A stretch of DNA of 64,000 nt from JAISFI01 sp031553775 (GTDB lineage: Bacteria > Bacteroidota > Bacteroidia > Bacteroidales > Azobacteroidaceae): assembly GCA_031553775.1 (NCBI GenBank), contig JAVBLA010000013.1:36831-100830 (forward strand). The letters run 5' to 3'. Shown piece by piece: positions 28,601 to 37,402 of the stretch. The notes under the pieces are model-generated. The model ran no database searches and was not told where the DNA came from. It saw only the letters and a list, made by a program, of their open reading frames with translations. Both the position numbers and the translations under genes were made by a program. Position 1 is the stretch's first letter, and each line of letters opens with the position of its first letter.

Positions 28601-29066
28601 CATCTGTAGTAGTTCCGATCTTCGTATCTTTCACAGTAACCGATACACCGATAAGCGGTTCTTGATTTTCATCTATTACCATCCCGGTGATCATACGCTT
28701 TTCTTTAGCGGAAACCGGCTGATTTAGCGTGGATGGTTGATTTTTCAGAGACAAATAAACAATACGGTCTTCCACTTTGTACGAAACATTTTTATCCTTC
28801 AGAAGGATGTCCAACGATTCATTTACGCTTTTGTTATTCACCTGAAAATCAGAAACCGGCAGGTTAGCAACCTGGTCTTCATAAAAGAAATTGTAGTCGC
28901 TTTGTTTTTTAATGGCTTCGATTGCCTTCCCTATCGTTGTGTTTTTCAACGAAACAGTTATCTGTGCAGACACTGAAGGGGCTAAAAGAATAGAGCCTAA
29001 AAGCAGGCAAAAGAGAGCAAAAACTCTTCCCGACTTACTCTTACATTGAGAAGTGTTATTCTTCAT
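25611..29066 (-). CDS. SusC/RagA TonB-dependent transporter with STN domain
   Basis: Encodes 1151 residues: signal (to about 35, ending VSAQ), an STN domain (about 36-100) used for signalling to an anti-sigma factor, a carboxypeptidase-like domain (about 125-205; ITGMVIDENQEPLIGVSVTV), a plug (about 205-345; EVVVTALGIKREKKLLGYSI, ITIRGNSSLTDNNQPLWVID, MSVLKGPNAAALYGSRAG), then the barrel. It is complete, in contrast to the plugless barrel at 8017. It imports a glycan together with the SusD protein. The STN domain and the sigma/FecR genes directly upstream indicate transporter-coupled induction. Confidence 0.96.
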   Translation of the reverse strand: MKNNTSQCKSKSGRVFALFCLLLGSILLAPSVSAQITVSLKNTTIGKAIEAIKKQSDYNFFYEDQVANLPVSDFQVNNKSVNESLDILLKDKNVSYKVEDRIVYLSLKNQPSTLNQPVSAKEKRMITGMVIDENQEPLIGVSVTVKDTKIGTTTDVDGKYRIEVPGDKTHIQFSYIGYNLHLVSIGTSNVIDVILKENAQVLSEVVVTALGIKREKKLLGYSIQELKGEDLTATGNASVVGALQGKVAGVQMNISPTGLNGSTKITIRGNSSLTDNNQPLWVIDGIPYGDNSNSSVSLYGGIDRGGTSVDINPEDIETMSVLKGPNAAALYGSRAGNGVILITTKKGTGVKGFGVNYSNTLTWTEVVETLDLQTTYGQGLSGIYNKATPFSYGGRLDGSDTPAWWVNNDGATVPYSLNGNKLKDYFNTGFSQNHTLSIGNVTEDSHYRLSFGYLDSDGLFDGETLEKFSADLNAGKKINKYISMDSKLSLSKTKAENRPYLGRYGEMYQLTYLPNNIRLGDLEEHYTRTETLEKDGQDYEVHQNWSGPTQDILNPYWLHNQRTNMDDRWRAFGYHSMKISFTDWLSATGKLSLDYYRTKIEETDRGKGENATNVKMNDTFTKAENNYYEMNAEFLFSGFNRIGENIRVDYSLGGNAMYKNWESLSGSARNMAEKDNWYLNNAGQAVVNDESAIPSFVNQYLDRRRTNSLYGMFQIAYGGYVSLDMTLRRDWSSTLLEAYNYPSFNLSFIATDFMQHQLNMDVPSWLTYAKLRGSYAKAGKDTDPYALSNYITWDQSFTGPKYTLSSIYVTSDFKPEMNTSYELGLEMKFLQNRIGFDFTYYKSLTRNQIMNIPFVSVQYNQKRINAGEIQNEGLEFALYTIPVKTKNFEFGLDLNVAHNTTMVNELYPTVKWVDFATDNFFATVVALEGKKMGDIVAKSIIKRDANGNMIISQQSGLPEVVTSGPREDRIIGNIQPDLIASVAPRISYKNIYASALFDMKFGGEILSATEAIATHYGMAKRTENRDGMLTLPGVDAAGNANTKQVTYEEYYRFIGNAGGDAGLAEEFIYDASYIKLRELAVGYSFSSKLLKKTPFNMLKLSFVARNLCYLLKHTPGTNPEGGFDTRMYSQAFDFLTTPNTRTLGFSLNVGF

Positions 29067-29207
29067 GGTACTTGATTTATTTTATTTATTTTTAAAATTA
29101 GAATGCTACTTACACTACTGTTTATATAGAGAACAAACAGATATAAAAAAACACTTACTTGAATTTTATTTATTTTTATTTGAAGAAAAGAAATCGTGAC
29201 TTAAGCA

Positions 29208-30188
29208 CTAATTATTTCTTATAAAAACCTCATTTCCTTTTATTTCATACTCAATCGGAATGGAGTTTTTAAGCAGCCGTAGTACTGTGTTTATACTATC
29301 CTGGCTTTTCAAAGCACCTGAATAAGTTGTTTCAGGAATATTTGGGTCAACGTGTACTTTTACGCCATATAATTTTTCGAGTACCTTTCCAATATCTTTC
29401 ACTGAAGCCTGGTGGAAAGGGATTAATCCGTTATGCCAAACAGCATCCAAAGAAACATTGAGAGGTTCTTTCACCTGTAGCCTATGTGTCGATTTGTTTA
29501 ATTCTGCTTTTTGTCCGGCGGATAATACAATCAGGCCTTCATCACCATATCCTTTGACTTTGACTTCTCCTTCTATCAAAGTAACGGCCGATATATCAGA
29601 GTCTTTAGCACTTATCACATTAAAAACAGTTCCTAAAACCGTTATTTCCATACTTTCGGTTTCTACTACAAATGGTTGTTTGGCATTTTTCGTTACTTCA
29701 AAATAGCCTTCGCCTTCGAGGTAAACAGTTCTTGTTTTTCCTTTGAAAGTAGACGGATATTTTAATTTTGAAGATTTATTCAGCCATATTTTTGTTCCGT
29801 CTTCTAATATGATATGTTCTGTTTTTCCCTTATCAGCCACCAGTGTTTTCAGATCGGAAGCAGCATTGAAACGATATATTCCAACCGACAATAAAACAAT
29901 AGCAACTACTGCAGCAGCATATTGCAAGACTCTCCGGAATATAATTATACGTTTATTTGAATGGTTATTAATCCTATTGTACAGTCTTTCTTTTTCAGTT
30001 TTCAAAAAAGACGGATCGGAATAACGTTTTAAATTCTTAGATTTAAAAACAATTTCCATGGCAAACAGATGTGACTTGTTCTCATCTGATTCTGCAAGCC
30101 ATTGATTCAGGAGTTGCAACTCTTCTTCGCAGCATTCTCCCTGCAGATATTTTATCAGTATGTCTTCGCTAATATTCATGGTTTTCAA
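29208..30188 (-). CDS. FecR-family anti-sigma factor
   Basis: Encodes 326 residues: a cytoplasmic N-terminal region that binds sigma (1-80), one membrane helix (VLQYAAAVVAIVLLSVGIYRF, about 87-107), a FecR domain (about 110-205) and a C-terminal DUF4974-like STN-related domain (about 250-326; VKDIGKVLEKLYGVKV). It would hold the ECF sigma factor until SusC signals substrate. It lies 12 bp after the sigma gene and 141 bp before susC. Confidence 0.95.
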   Translation of the reverse strand: MKTMNISEDILIKYLQGECCEEELQLLNQWLAESDENKSHLFAMEIVFKSKNLKRYSDPSFLKTEKERLYNRINNHSNKRIIIFRRVLQYAAAVVAIVLLSVGIYRFNAASDLKTLVADKGKTEHIILEDGTKIWLNKSSKLKYPSTFKGKTRTVYLEGEGYFEVTKNAKQPFVVETESMEITVLGTVFNVISAKDSDISAVTLIEGEVKVKGYGDEGLIVLSAGQKAELNKSTHRLQVKEPLNVSLDAVWHNGLIPFHQASVKDIGKVLEKLYGVKVHVDPNIPETTYSGALKSQDSINTVLRLLKNSIPIEYEIKGNEVFIRNN

Positions 30189-30200
30189 TCTATCGACATA

Positions 30201-30824
30201 TTAAGAACAAATATCTTTTAAAAAACACTTACACGCTTCTACAAAAATTAGCATAAAAGGTAGTAAATGTTCTAATTCTTTCCTCAATATCTTCAATGCT
30301 TTATACATATGGGCCTCCACTGTACGCAACGAAATACCCATTACATCAGCAATTTCTTTATTTTTCAAATCATGCAGGTAACTTAATTTAAATACTTCCT
30401 TGCATTTTTCAGGAAGCTTGTCAATAGCCGCAGTCATTTCCTTATTGAGTTCCTGATTCTCTATGTTTTGAAAAATTTCATTATGATCTTCCTGTTCGTA
30501 GAATTTTATTTTATGGTTATACAGTTCTATCAACGAATCTGCATATTTTGATTTGATTTTTTCACGATTCAAAATATTTATACAATGAGTATAAACCAAT
30601 CGATAAAGATATGCGTGTATTTTATCGCCGGCAACAAGGACATCCCGTTGATCCCAGACTTCTACAAAAACATCCTGAAGAACATCTTTCGCTTCATTTT
30701 CATCAAGGAACTGAGTGGCATAAAACAGAAGCCGGGGATAATACCTCTCAAACAGAGATTCAAAAACGATATTATTTATACTTGTTTCGGACACTTTAAT
30801 GAAGCTGAATAATTTATTAATCAC
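30201..30824 (-). CDS. ECF RNA polymerase sigma-70 factor (PUL regulator)
   Basis: Encodes up to 207 residues. Region 2 is seen in FESLFERYYPRLLFYATQF and DVLQDVFVEVW, region 4 in LHDLKNKEIADVMGISLRT and VEAHMYKALKILRKEL. It would direct RNA polymerase to the susCD operon when released by FecR. The coordinate given uses the most upstream start, a GTG at 30824, but a good -7 box (TACATTTG) overlaps that codon. A second in-frame GTG at 30794, giving a protein that starts with SETSINNIV, is therefore the more likely true start. Confidence 0.92.
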   Translation of the reverse strand: MINKLFSFIKVSETSINNIVFESLFERYYPRLLFYATQFLDENEAKDVLQDVFVEVWDQRDVLVAGDKIHAYLYRLVYTHCINILNREKIKSKYADSLIELYNHKIKFYEQEDHNEIFQNIENQELNKEMTAAIDKLPEKCKEVFKLSYLHDLKNKEIADVMGISLRTVEAHMYKALKILRKELEHLLPFMLIFVEACKCFLKDICS

Positions 30825-30854
30825 AAATGTATAGAAAAAGTTTTACATAACAAG
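30824..30854 (-). promoter_or_regulatory. Promoter of the sigma/FecR genes
   Basis: On the minus strand, CTTG (complement of 30851-30854) and TACATTTG (complement of 30824-30831) are 19 bp apart, close to the Bacteroidota consensus. It overlaps the first possible GTG start of the sigma gene and so argues for a start further in. Confidence 0.55.
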
Positions 30855-31019
30855 GAACTTTCCTATTTTTGCAAAATAAGTAAAATCATTACTTCATCTG
30901 CCATAGTTAAACCTTTTCAGATATAAATAAATTAATGTTTTATATTTATAAAAAATGTATCAGGTTAAGTAATCTGGCACATTCAACTGTTTTATATTAA
31001 CAAACAATAAAATAAAGCC

Positions 31020-33320
31020 ATGACAAAACAAAAGTTTCTGATTTTTTCCGTACTCATTTCATTGAGTGCGCTTTCTCCATTTTTACAATCTTGTAAGGAC
31101 GGTTCTTCAAAAAGCACCGTGAACAATTCTGATTACACTGAATTTGTCAATGTATTTATCGGCACCGGTGGACACGGACATACATTTCCGGGCGCAACCG
31201 TTCCCAACGGAATGGTACAGCTAAGTCCCGATACCCGCAGATACGGATGGGACGCCTGCTCCGGTTACCATTATTCCGACAGTACAATCAACGGATTCTG
31301 CCATACTCACCTGAGCGGAACCGGTTGTGCCGATTACGGGGATATTCTGTTTATGCCGAGTACCGGAGAACAGAAAATTGCAGGAGATGACAAAAAAAGT
31401 CAACGGCTTCCCTATGCCTCCCGGTTTTCACATGCGAATGAAAAAGCACATCCGGGATACTACAGCGTTTTTCTGGAAGACTATGGGGTGAAAGCTGAAG
31501 TAACCACTACAGATCGCACAGGTTTCCATCGCTATACTTTCCCTGCAAGCGAAACATCGGGTATTATCGTCGATCTGGATTACAGTATTGAAAATCAAAA
31601 AACGACTGCCCTGAAGTTGGAAATAGTCAACGATACTACTATCCGGGGAATGAAAACCACCGACTATTGGGCCTTCGGACAAAGGGTTTATTTTTATGCC
31701 CGTTTTTCCAAGCCGTTTTCTGCCAAACTTGCCATCGAAAATAAATTAACCGATCTGGCTTCTATTCAGGAGGGGAGCAGCGGAAAAGCATTATTGCAAT
31801 TCAAAACGGAAAAAGATGAGCCGGTACTTGTAAAAGTAGGACTTTCTTCTGTGGATTTCGAAGGCGCCGAAAAAAATATGGAAGCAGAACTTCCCGACTG
31901 GAACTTCGACCGGACTGTAGAAAATGCCAAAGAAAAATGGAATAATGTACTTTCGGCTATTCAGATAGAAGGGGCAACCGACGATCAGAAAAAGATTTTT
32001 TACACGGCGATGTATCATGCCTCTGTTTCACCTTACCTCCTGTCGGATACCGACAACCGATATTTAGGTATGGACGGAAAAATCCATGAAACTCAGGCCG
32101 GCAAACCGATGTATACTGTCTTTTCCTTATGGGATACCTTCCGGGCCTTACATCCTTATCTTACAATCGTCAATCCTTCTTTGAACGAGGTATTTATACA
32201 ATCGTTAATCAATAAATCCAAAGAAGGCGGCGTCCTGCCCATGTGGGAACTAGGATCTTCCGATACCGGTTGCATGATCGGTTACCATGCTGTTTCCGTT
32301 ATTACCGATGCTTATATGAAAGGTTACCGGAATTTCGATGTAAATGAAGCATATAAGGCATGTATCAGGATTGCAGAATACGACACTACCGGGATTATTG
32401 CTCATCCGGTAGTCATCCGGAGCTGCCAGATGCCCCCGGCCAAATATTACAAAAATACATTGGGATATATTCCCTGCGATAAAGATAACGAGGCCGTAGC
32501 CAAAGCATTGGAATATGCGTACAACGACTGGTGTATCGCTCAAATGGCAAAAGCAATGAATGATGATGCCAATTATAATAAATACAGGGATTTTTCGGAA
32601 GCTTACAAAAAGTACTACGACGCTTCTACCGGATTTATGCGTGGATTAGATTCCCAAATGAAGTGGAGAACGCCTTTCGAGCCCCGCTCCTCTTCGCACA
32701 GGAATGATGACTATTGTGAAGGAACTGCCTGGCAATGGTTGTGGTTTGTACCTCATGACATAGACGGTCTGGCCGGACTAATGGGTGGAAAGGAAACTTT
32801 CATCGTTAAATTAGATTCTTTATTTACAGCCAGTTCCGAATTGGTAGGAAGTGAGACTTCTTCCGATATTTCCGGATTGATCGGACAATATGCACATGGC
32901 AACGAACCCGGTCATCATACCATCCATTTATATAATTATGTAAATCAACCCTGGAAAGCACAGGAAAAAATCGACCAGGTACTGCAAACGCTTTATTTTA
33001 ATAATGAAAATGGCTTGGCGGGTAATGAAGACTGTGGACAGATGTCGGCCTGGTATATCCTGAATGCCCTAGGTTTTTATCAGGTATGTCCCGGGAATCC
33101 GGTTTATTCAATCGGACGTCCTTTATTTGAAAAGGCTACTATCCGTCTCCCGGAAGGAAAAACATTCGTGGTAGAAGCTAAAAACAACTCGGCTGCCAAT
33201 AAATATGTCCAGTCCATGGAACTGAATGGAAAGAAACTGGAAACACCGTTTTTCACACATGAAGAATTGGCTAAAGGAGGAAAATTAACCCTGGTTATGG
33301 GGAATCAACCGAAAAAATGA
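31020..33320 (+). CDS. GH92 alpha-mannosidase lipoprotein
   Basis: Encodes 766 residues, the usual length for GH92. A lipobox (PFLQSC, Cys25) indicates membrane anchoring. Family segments include GTGGHGHTFPGATVPNGMVQ, CHTHLSGTGCADYGD, FSLWDTFRALHP, CEGTAWQWLWFVPHD (catalytic Glu region) and GNEDCGQMSAWYI (calcium and base region). GH92 enzymes are Ca-dependent exo-alpha-mannosidases; the linkage specificity is not readable here. It is divergent from the sigma gene with a 195 bp shared upstream region, and it complements the GH85 enzyme in N-glycan breakdown. Confidence 0.95.
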   Translation: MTKQKFLIFSVLISLSALSPFLQSCKDGSSKSTVNNSDYTEFVNVFIGTGGHGHTFPGATVPNGMVQLSPDTRRYGWDACSGYHYSDSTINGFCHTHLSGTGCADYGDILFMPSTGEQKIAGDDKKSQRLPYASRFSHANEKAHPGYYSVFLEDYGVKAEVTTTDRTGFHRYTFPASETSGIIVDLDYSIENQKTTALKLEIVNDTTIRGMKTTDYWAFGQRVYFYARFSKPFSAKLAIENKLTDLASIQEGSSGKALLQFKTEKDEPVLVKVGLSSVDFEGAEKNMEAELPDWNFDRTVENAKEKWNNVLSAIQIEGATDDQKKIFYTAMYHASVSPYLLSDTDNRYLGMDGKIHETQAGKPMYTVFSLWDTFRALHPYLTIVNPSLNEVFIQSLINKSKEGGVLPMWELGSSDTGCMIGYHAVSVITDAYMKGYRNFDVNEAYKACIRIAEYDTTGIIAHPVVIRSCQMPPAKYYKNTLGYIPCDKDNEAVAKALEYAYNDWCIAQMAKAMNDDANYNKYRDFSEAYKKYYDASTGFMRGLDSQMKWRTPFEPRSSSHRNDDYCEGTAWQWLWFVPHDIDGLAGLMGGKETFIVKLDSLFTASSELVGSETSSDISGLIGQYAHGNEPGHHTIHLYNYVNQPWKAQEKIDQVLQTLYFNNENGLAGNEDCGQMSAWYILNALGFYQVCPGNPVYSIGRPLFEKATIRLPEGKTFVVEAKNNSAANKYVQSMELNGKKLETPFFTHEELAKGGKLTLVMGNQPKK

Positions 33321-33401
33321 AAAACGGAAAGTGAAAAGTGAAAAATTGGGGCAATGTGTGATACACTGACTAATTTTTCACTTTTCACTTTCCGTTTTTC
33401 A
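33318..33401. repeat. Long perfect inverted repeat between convergent genes
   Basis: Two 30-base arms (33318-33347 and 33372-33401) are perfect reverse complements, separated by 24 bases that themselves contain GTGTgatACAC. The arms consist of GTGAAAAGTGAAAAAT-type simple sequence. The repeat begins on the GH92 stop codon and ends just before the stop of the convergent RelA/SpoT gene (33406), so it probably terminates both transcripts. Confidence 0.85.
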
Positions 33402-33405
33402 CTCT

Positions 33406-35613
33406 TCAAATTCTTTCTACTTGTTTGACCCCTTTTACGGTTTTGATTTTTCGTATCAGGGCATCCAGGGCCGAAGTATCACCCAACATTACTGTTATAT
33501 TTCCCTGAAAAAGACCGTCGTTGGAATCGATAGATATAGAGCGGATACTCATTCCGTTTTCTTTGGATATAACAGAGGTAATATTCGTGATAATACCGAT
33601 ATCATCATGTCCGACCACCCGTAAAGTGATCAGATAACTCAAACCTGATTTACCCGACCAGCGGGCTTTGACTACTCTGTATCCAAAACGATTGAGCATA
33701 TCCGGAGCATTCGGGCAGGCTGTTCGGTGAATCTTGATGCCCTGAGAAGATACAAATCCGAAGATCTCATCTCCATAAATCGGATTACAGCATTTGGCTA
33801 ATTTATAGTCTATTCCTTTCAGATTCTGATCGATGATCAATTCATCCCTGGAAGACATATCATCTTCTATAGGCTTCTGGCTCTGGAAATTTTCCGCACT
33901 TCTGGATTCCGGATGTTCATGAAGTTCTTTTTCTTTCTTATCAAAGTCCAGGTATTGATCGATAACCGTATTTACATCCAAACGTTCGGCTGCGATTTCC
34001 GCATAAAAATCGGTTACGGTTTTGTATCCCATCTTTTTGATGAGGCGCATCAGTTGGGCTTCATCTTCTTCTATTTTCCTGTTTTTGAAACGTCTTTTCA
34101 GGAGCTCTTTGGCAAACTCCACCTGCTTGGCGGCTTCTTCCTTTAATGATTGTTTGATTTTGGTACGTGCTTTGGAAGTCACTACAAAACTCAGCCAATC
34201 CTGCTTGGGCGACTGATTGGAGGATGTCTGCAGTTCTACCTGGTCACCGCTTTTCAAACGATGTTTGATGGATACATTTTTGCTATTTACCTTTCCGGAA
34301 ACGCATTTACTTCCCAATTTCGTATGTATGGCAAATGCAAAGTCGAGAACCGTAGCTCCTTTAGGGAGTTTGAACAAATCTCCTTTAGGCGTAAAAACAA
34401 AGATTTCTTCATCATACAGGTCTAATTTAAAATCCTGCATCAGATCTACCGGAGTGGAGTCTTTGTTTTCCAGGGCTTCCCGTACGGTATTCAACCATTC
34501 ATCGAGACCGCTTTCTCCTTTAATCCCTTTGTATTTCCAATGGGCAGCCAAACCCCTTTCGGCTACTTCGTCCATTCTCTTACTCCGGATCTGCACTTCC
34601 ACCCACTTGCCTTCCGGCCCCATCACTGTAGTGTGTAACGACTCATAACCATTGCTCTTGGGGATGGAAAGCCAGTCTTTCATCCGCTTCGGATTCGGCT
34701 GATACATATCCGTAATAATAGAATACACCTGCCAGCAATCGGCTTTCTCTTTTTCCTGCGGAGACTCCAGGATTACCCTTACTGCAAATAAATCGTATAT
34801 CGACTCAAAATCTGTTTTCTGTTTCAACAGCTTATTCCTGATAGAATGAATTGATTTGGTTCGTCCCTTGATATCGAATTTCAGTCCGGTTTCTTTCAGT
34901 TTTTTCTCTATCGGAGCGATAAACTCAGCGATATATTTATCACGGGAACGCTTGGTTTCGTTGATTTTGTGAGCAATAAAATCATAACTCTCCCGGTCGG
35001 TATATTTCAGCGACAGGTCTTCCAGTTCCGACTTGATAGTATATAAGCCCAAGCGGTGGGCAAGCGGAGCATAGAGGTACGAGGCTTCTGCCGATATTTT
35101 CAGGCGCAGGGTATCTGATTCAAATCCCTTGGCGAGCCGCATCAACAATAAACGGTCGGCGATCATGATCAGGATCACGCGGACATCTTCAGCAAAAGAA
35201 AGCAGTAGTTTCCGGAAGTTTTCAGTTTCTATGGCTGCATTTTTCGCGTATAGCTCCTGGGTTTTTATCAATCCCCGTAAAATTCCGGAAACATCGTCTC
35301 CGAAGCCCGAAGAGATTGCATTCAAATCTGATTTCTCGTTCTGCACGGTGGGTAATAACAGAACTGCCAGTACGGAAGCTCTTTTCAAGCCTATATCTTC
35401 CGATACGATCAATGCCGTCTGCAAACTTCTCAGCATAGGGTTCATTCCGAAAGCATCCCGATCTATTTCTTTTTCAGCAAAAGTACGGATATATTCCCTG
35501 CATCTGCGAAGATCACCAGGAACAAATGCATCTCCCATGCTCCGCAACAGGCGACGGTAAGTAACTAAGAATAAGCGGTGCTCCTCTTCCGGAAAGGATA
35601 CTGTTCTGTTCAT
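33406..35613 (-). CDS. RelA/SpoT homologue with degenerate hydrolase domain
   Basis: Encodes 735 residues from the ATG at 35613; an in-frame ATG at 35649 would add 12 residues that look unlike the family. Order: an HD-type hydrolase domain (about 30-185), a synthetase domain (about 230-360; RMKDWLSIPKSNGYESLHTT, RSKRMDEVAERGLAAHWKYK), a TGS domain (about 400-460), and a C-terminal ACT domain. The hydrolase motif HDxxED is missing: its place reads LLLPTVQNEKSD. The synthetase motifs look intact. It therefore probably makes (p)ppGpp and cannot hydrolyse it, as in Bacteroidota RelA-like proteins. A separate hydrolase would be needed elsewhere. Confidence 0.93.
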   Translation of the reverse strand: MNRTVSFPEEEHRLFLVTYRRLLRSMGDAFVPGDLRRCREYIRTFAEKEIDRDAFGMNPMLRSLQTALIVSEDIGLKRASVLAVLLLPTVQNEKSDLNAISSGFGDDVSGILRGLIKTQELYAKNAAIETENFRKLLLSFAEDVRVILIMIADRLLLMRLAKGFESDTLRLKISAEASYLYAPLAHRLGLYTIKSELEDLSLKYTDRESYDFIAHKINETKRSRDKYIAEFIAPIEKKLKETGLKFDIKGRTKSIHSIRNKLLKQKTDFESIYDLFAVRVILESPQEKEKADCWQVYSIITDMYQPNPKRMKDWLSIPKSNGYESLHTTVMGPEGKWVEVQIRSKRMDEVAERGLAAHWKYKGIKGESGLDEWLNTVREALENKDSTPVDLMQDFKLDLYDEEIFVFTPKGDLFKLPKGATVLDFAFAIHTKLGSKCVSGKVNSKNVSIKHRLKSGDQVELQTSSNQSPKQDWLSFVVTSKARTKIKQSLKEEAAKQVEFAKELLKRRFKNRKIEEDEAQLMRLIKKMGYKTVTDFYAEIAAERLDVNTVIDQYLDFDKKEKELHEHPESRSAENFQSQKPIEDDMSSRDELIIDQNLKGIDYKLAKCCNPIYGDEIFGFVSSQGIKIHRTACPNAPDMLNRFGYRVVKARWSGKSGLSYLITLRVVGHDDIGIITNITSVISKENGMSIRSISIDSNDGLFQGNITVMLGDTSALDALIRKIKTVKGVKQVERI

Positions 35614-35705
35614 TATCTGGAATTTTGTTGTAAAATTACGAAGAATCACTTTCTTTTTCCAAGTATTTGGAATAATTTTGCAAAAATGTACTTAAAAAAC
35701 CATCT

Positions 35706-37223
35706 ATGTTTACATCAGAAGATTTAGCATTTATCAGCCAAAAAGGCATTTCCCAGGAACAAATAGAAGAACAACTCTCTTGTTTTGCCACTGGTTTTCC
35801 ATTCTTATCCATTGCAGCTTCGGCCTCAGTAGAAAAAGGTATCAAACGGATCGAAGGAGAAGAACAGGATGTTTATTTGCAAGCCTGGAAAGAATATCTC
35901 ATGGAAAACAGGCAAATCGTAAAATTTGTCCCGGCATCGGGAGCTGCCAGTCGCATGTTTAAAAACCTGTTCGAATTTTTGGAAGCCACATACGACATTC
36001 CGCAAACATCTTTCGAAACTACATTCTTCGAACAAATAGAAAAATTTGCTTTTTACGAAGACCTGAATGAAATGTGTATTGAAAATCATGGAAAAAGCAT
36101 CCGGGAACTCATGGAAGCGGAAGGATATAAAACCATTGTACGCAATCTGTTGAATTATGAAGGGCTGAATTACGGACAGTTGCCCAAAGGATTGCTGAAA
36201 TTCCACAAATATTCTACCGGAGCACGCACCGCCATGGAAGAACACCTGGCAGAAGGCGCCATGTATGCCTGTAATGCAAGAAACGATGTGAATGTCCATT
36301 TCACGGTTTCTCCGGAACATCGTGCTTTATTCGAATCTCTTTCAGAAAGAAAGGCTCCCAGGTATGAACATGAATATAATGTTTACTACCAAATAAGTTT
36401 CAGTGAGCAAAAATCATCGACCGATACCATCGCTGCCGACGAAAACAATCAGCCGTTCCGGGATAATGGTAAATTGTTATTCCGTCCGGGAGGACATGGT
36501 GCACTGATCGAAAACCTGAACGATATAGACGCAGACGTGGTTTTTGTCAAAAATATAGACAATGTAGTACCGGATTCATTCAAAGAGCCGACTGTTCTCT
36601 ACAAAAAGCTGATCGCCGGAGTACTGGTAGCCACACAGAAAAAAATCTTCAAATACCTGTATCTGATCGATTCAGGGAAATATACGCATGAGCAGTTGAT
36701 GGAAATGTTGTACTTCCTTCAAAATGAATTGTGTATCAAGAATCCGGAAACAAAAATACTGGAAGATGCAGAATTGGTACTATACATCAAATCAAAGCTG
36801 AACCGTCCGGTACGAGTGTGCGGTATGGTAAAAAACGAAGGAGAACCGGGTGGAGGTCCTTTCCTTACCGTCAATCCGGATGGCACCATCTCTTTACAAA
36901 TACTTGAAAGCTCGCAGATCGACCTGTATGACAGGGCTAAAAAAGCATTATTCGAAGAAGGAACTCATTTTAACCCGGTCGATTTGGTTTGTTCCCTAAA
37001 AAATTACCTGGGTAAAAAATTCAATCTACCTGATTTCGTAGATAAGCAAACCGGATTCATTTCGCTCAAATCTAAAAACGGAAAAGACCTGAAAGCATTG
37101 GAATTACCGGGATTATGGAATGGGGCCATGTCTGACTGGAATACCATTTTTGTAGAAGTGCCTATAGAGACTTTCAATCCGGTGAAAACGGTGAATGATT
37201 TGCTCCGGGTGGAACATCAGTGA
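35706..37223 (+). CDS. DUF4301 family protein
   Basis: Encodes 505 residues that I recognise as the Bacteroidota-specific DUF4301 family. No signal peptide or membrane segment is seen, so it is cytoplasmic. Notable segments are KFVPASGAASRMFKNLFEFL near the N-terminus, LLFRPGGHGALIENLNDID and GMVKNEGEPGGGPFLTVNPD, which resemble nucleotidyl- or sugar-phosphate-handling loops, though this resemblance is weak. It is divergent from the RelA/SpoT gene with about 90 bp between. A -7-like TAATTTTG lies at 35673-35680. The function is unknown. Confidence 0.88.
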   Translation: MFTSEDLAFISQKGISQEQIEEQLSCFATGFPFLSIAASASVEKGIKRIEGEEQDVYLQAWKEYLMENRQIVKFVPASGAASRMFKNLFEFLEATYDIPQTSFETTFFEQIEKFAFYEDLNEMCIENHGKSIRELMEAEGYKTIVRNLLNYEGLNYGQLPKGLLKFHKYSTGARTAMEEHLAEGAMYACNARNDVNVHFTVSPEHRALFESLSERKAPRYEHEYNVYYQISFSEQKSSTDTIAADENNQPFRDNGKLLFRPGGHGALIENLNDIDADVVFVKNIDNVVPDSFKEPTVLYKKLIAGVLVATQKKIFKYLYLIDSGKYTHEQLMEMLYFLQNELCIKNPETKILEDAELVLYIKSKLNRPVRVCGMVKNEGEPGGGPFLTVNPDGTISLQILESSQIDLYDRAKKALFEEGTHFNPVDLVCSLKNYLGKKFNLPDFVDKQTGFISLKSKNGKDLKALELPGLWNGAMSDWNTIFVEVPIETFNPVKTVNDLLRVEHQ

Positions 37224-37402
37224 ATGAAGAGTTAAGAATTGACATCAAACCGAATGCCATCAAGCTTGCTTGAATCGAAGATCGGCCTGCCAATGGCTGA
37301 GGTGCGAAGGAGATCAAGACTGCGAAGCGGGATTAATTAAGCGTTTTTTATATTAATAAGAATAGTTCAGGGAGCGGACTAAGGTTTAATAACTAATTCT
37401 GC

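Noticed and set aside
33318..33401. Phage or element attachment site
   Set aside because: The repeat is inverted and not direct, consists of low-complexity sequence, and no recombinase gene is nearby; termination between convergent genes explains it better.
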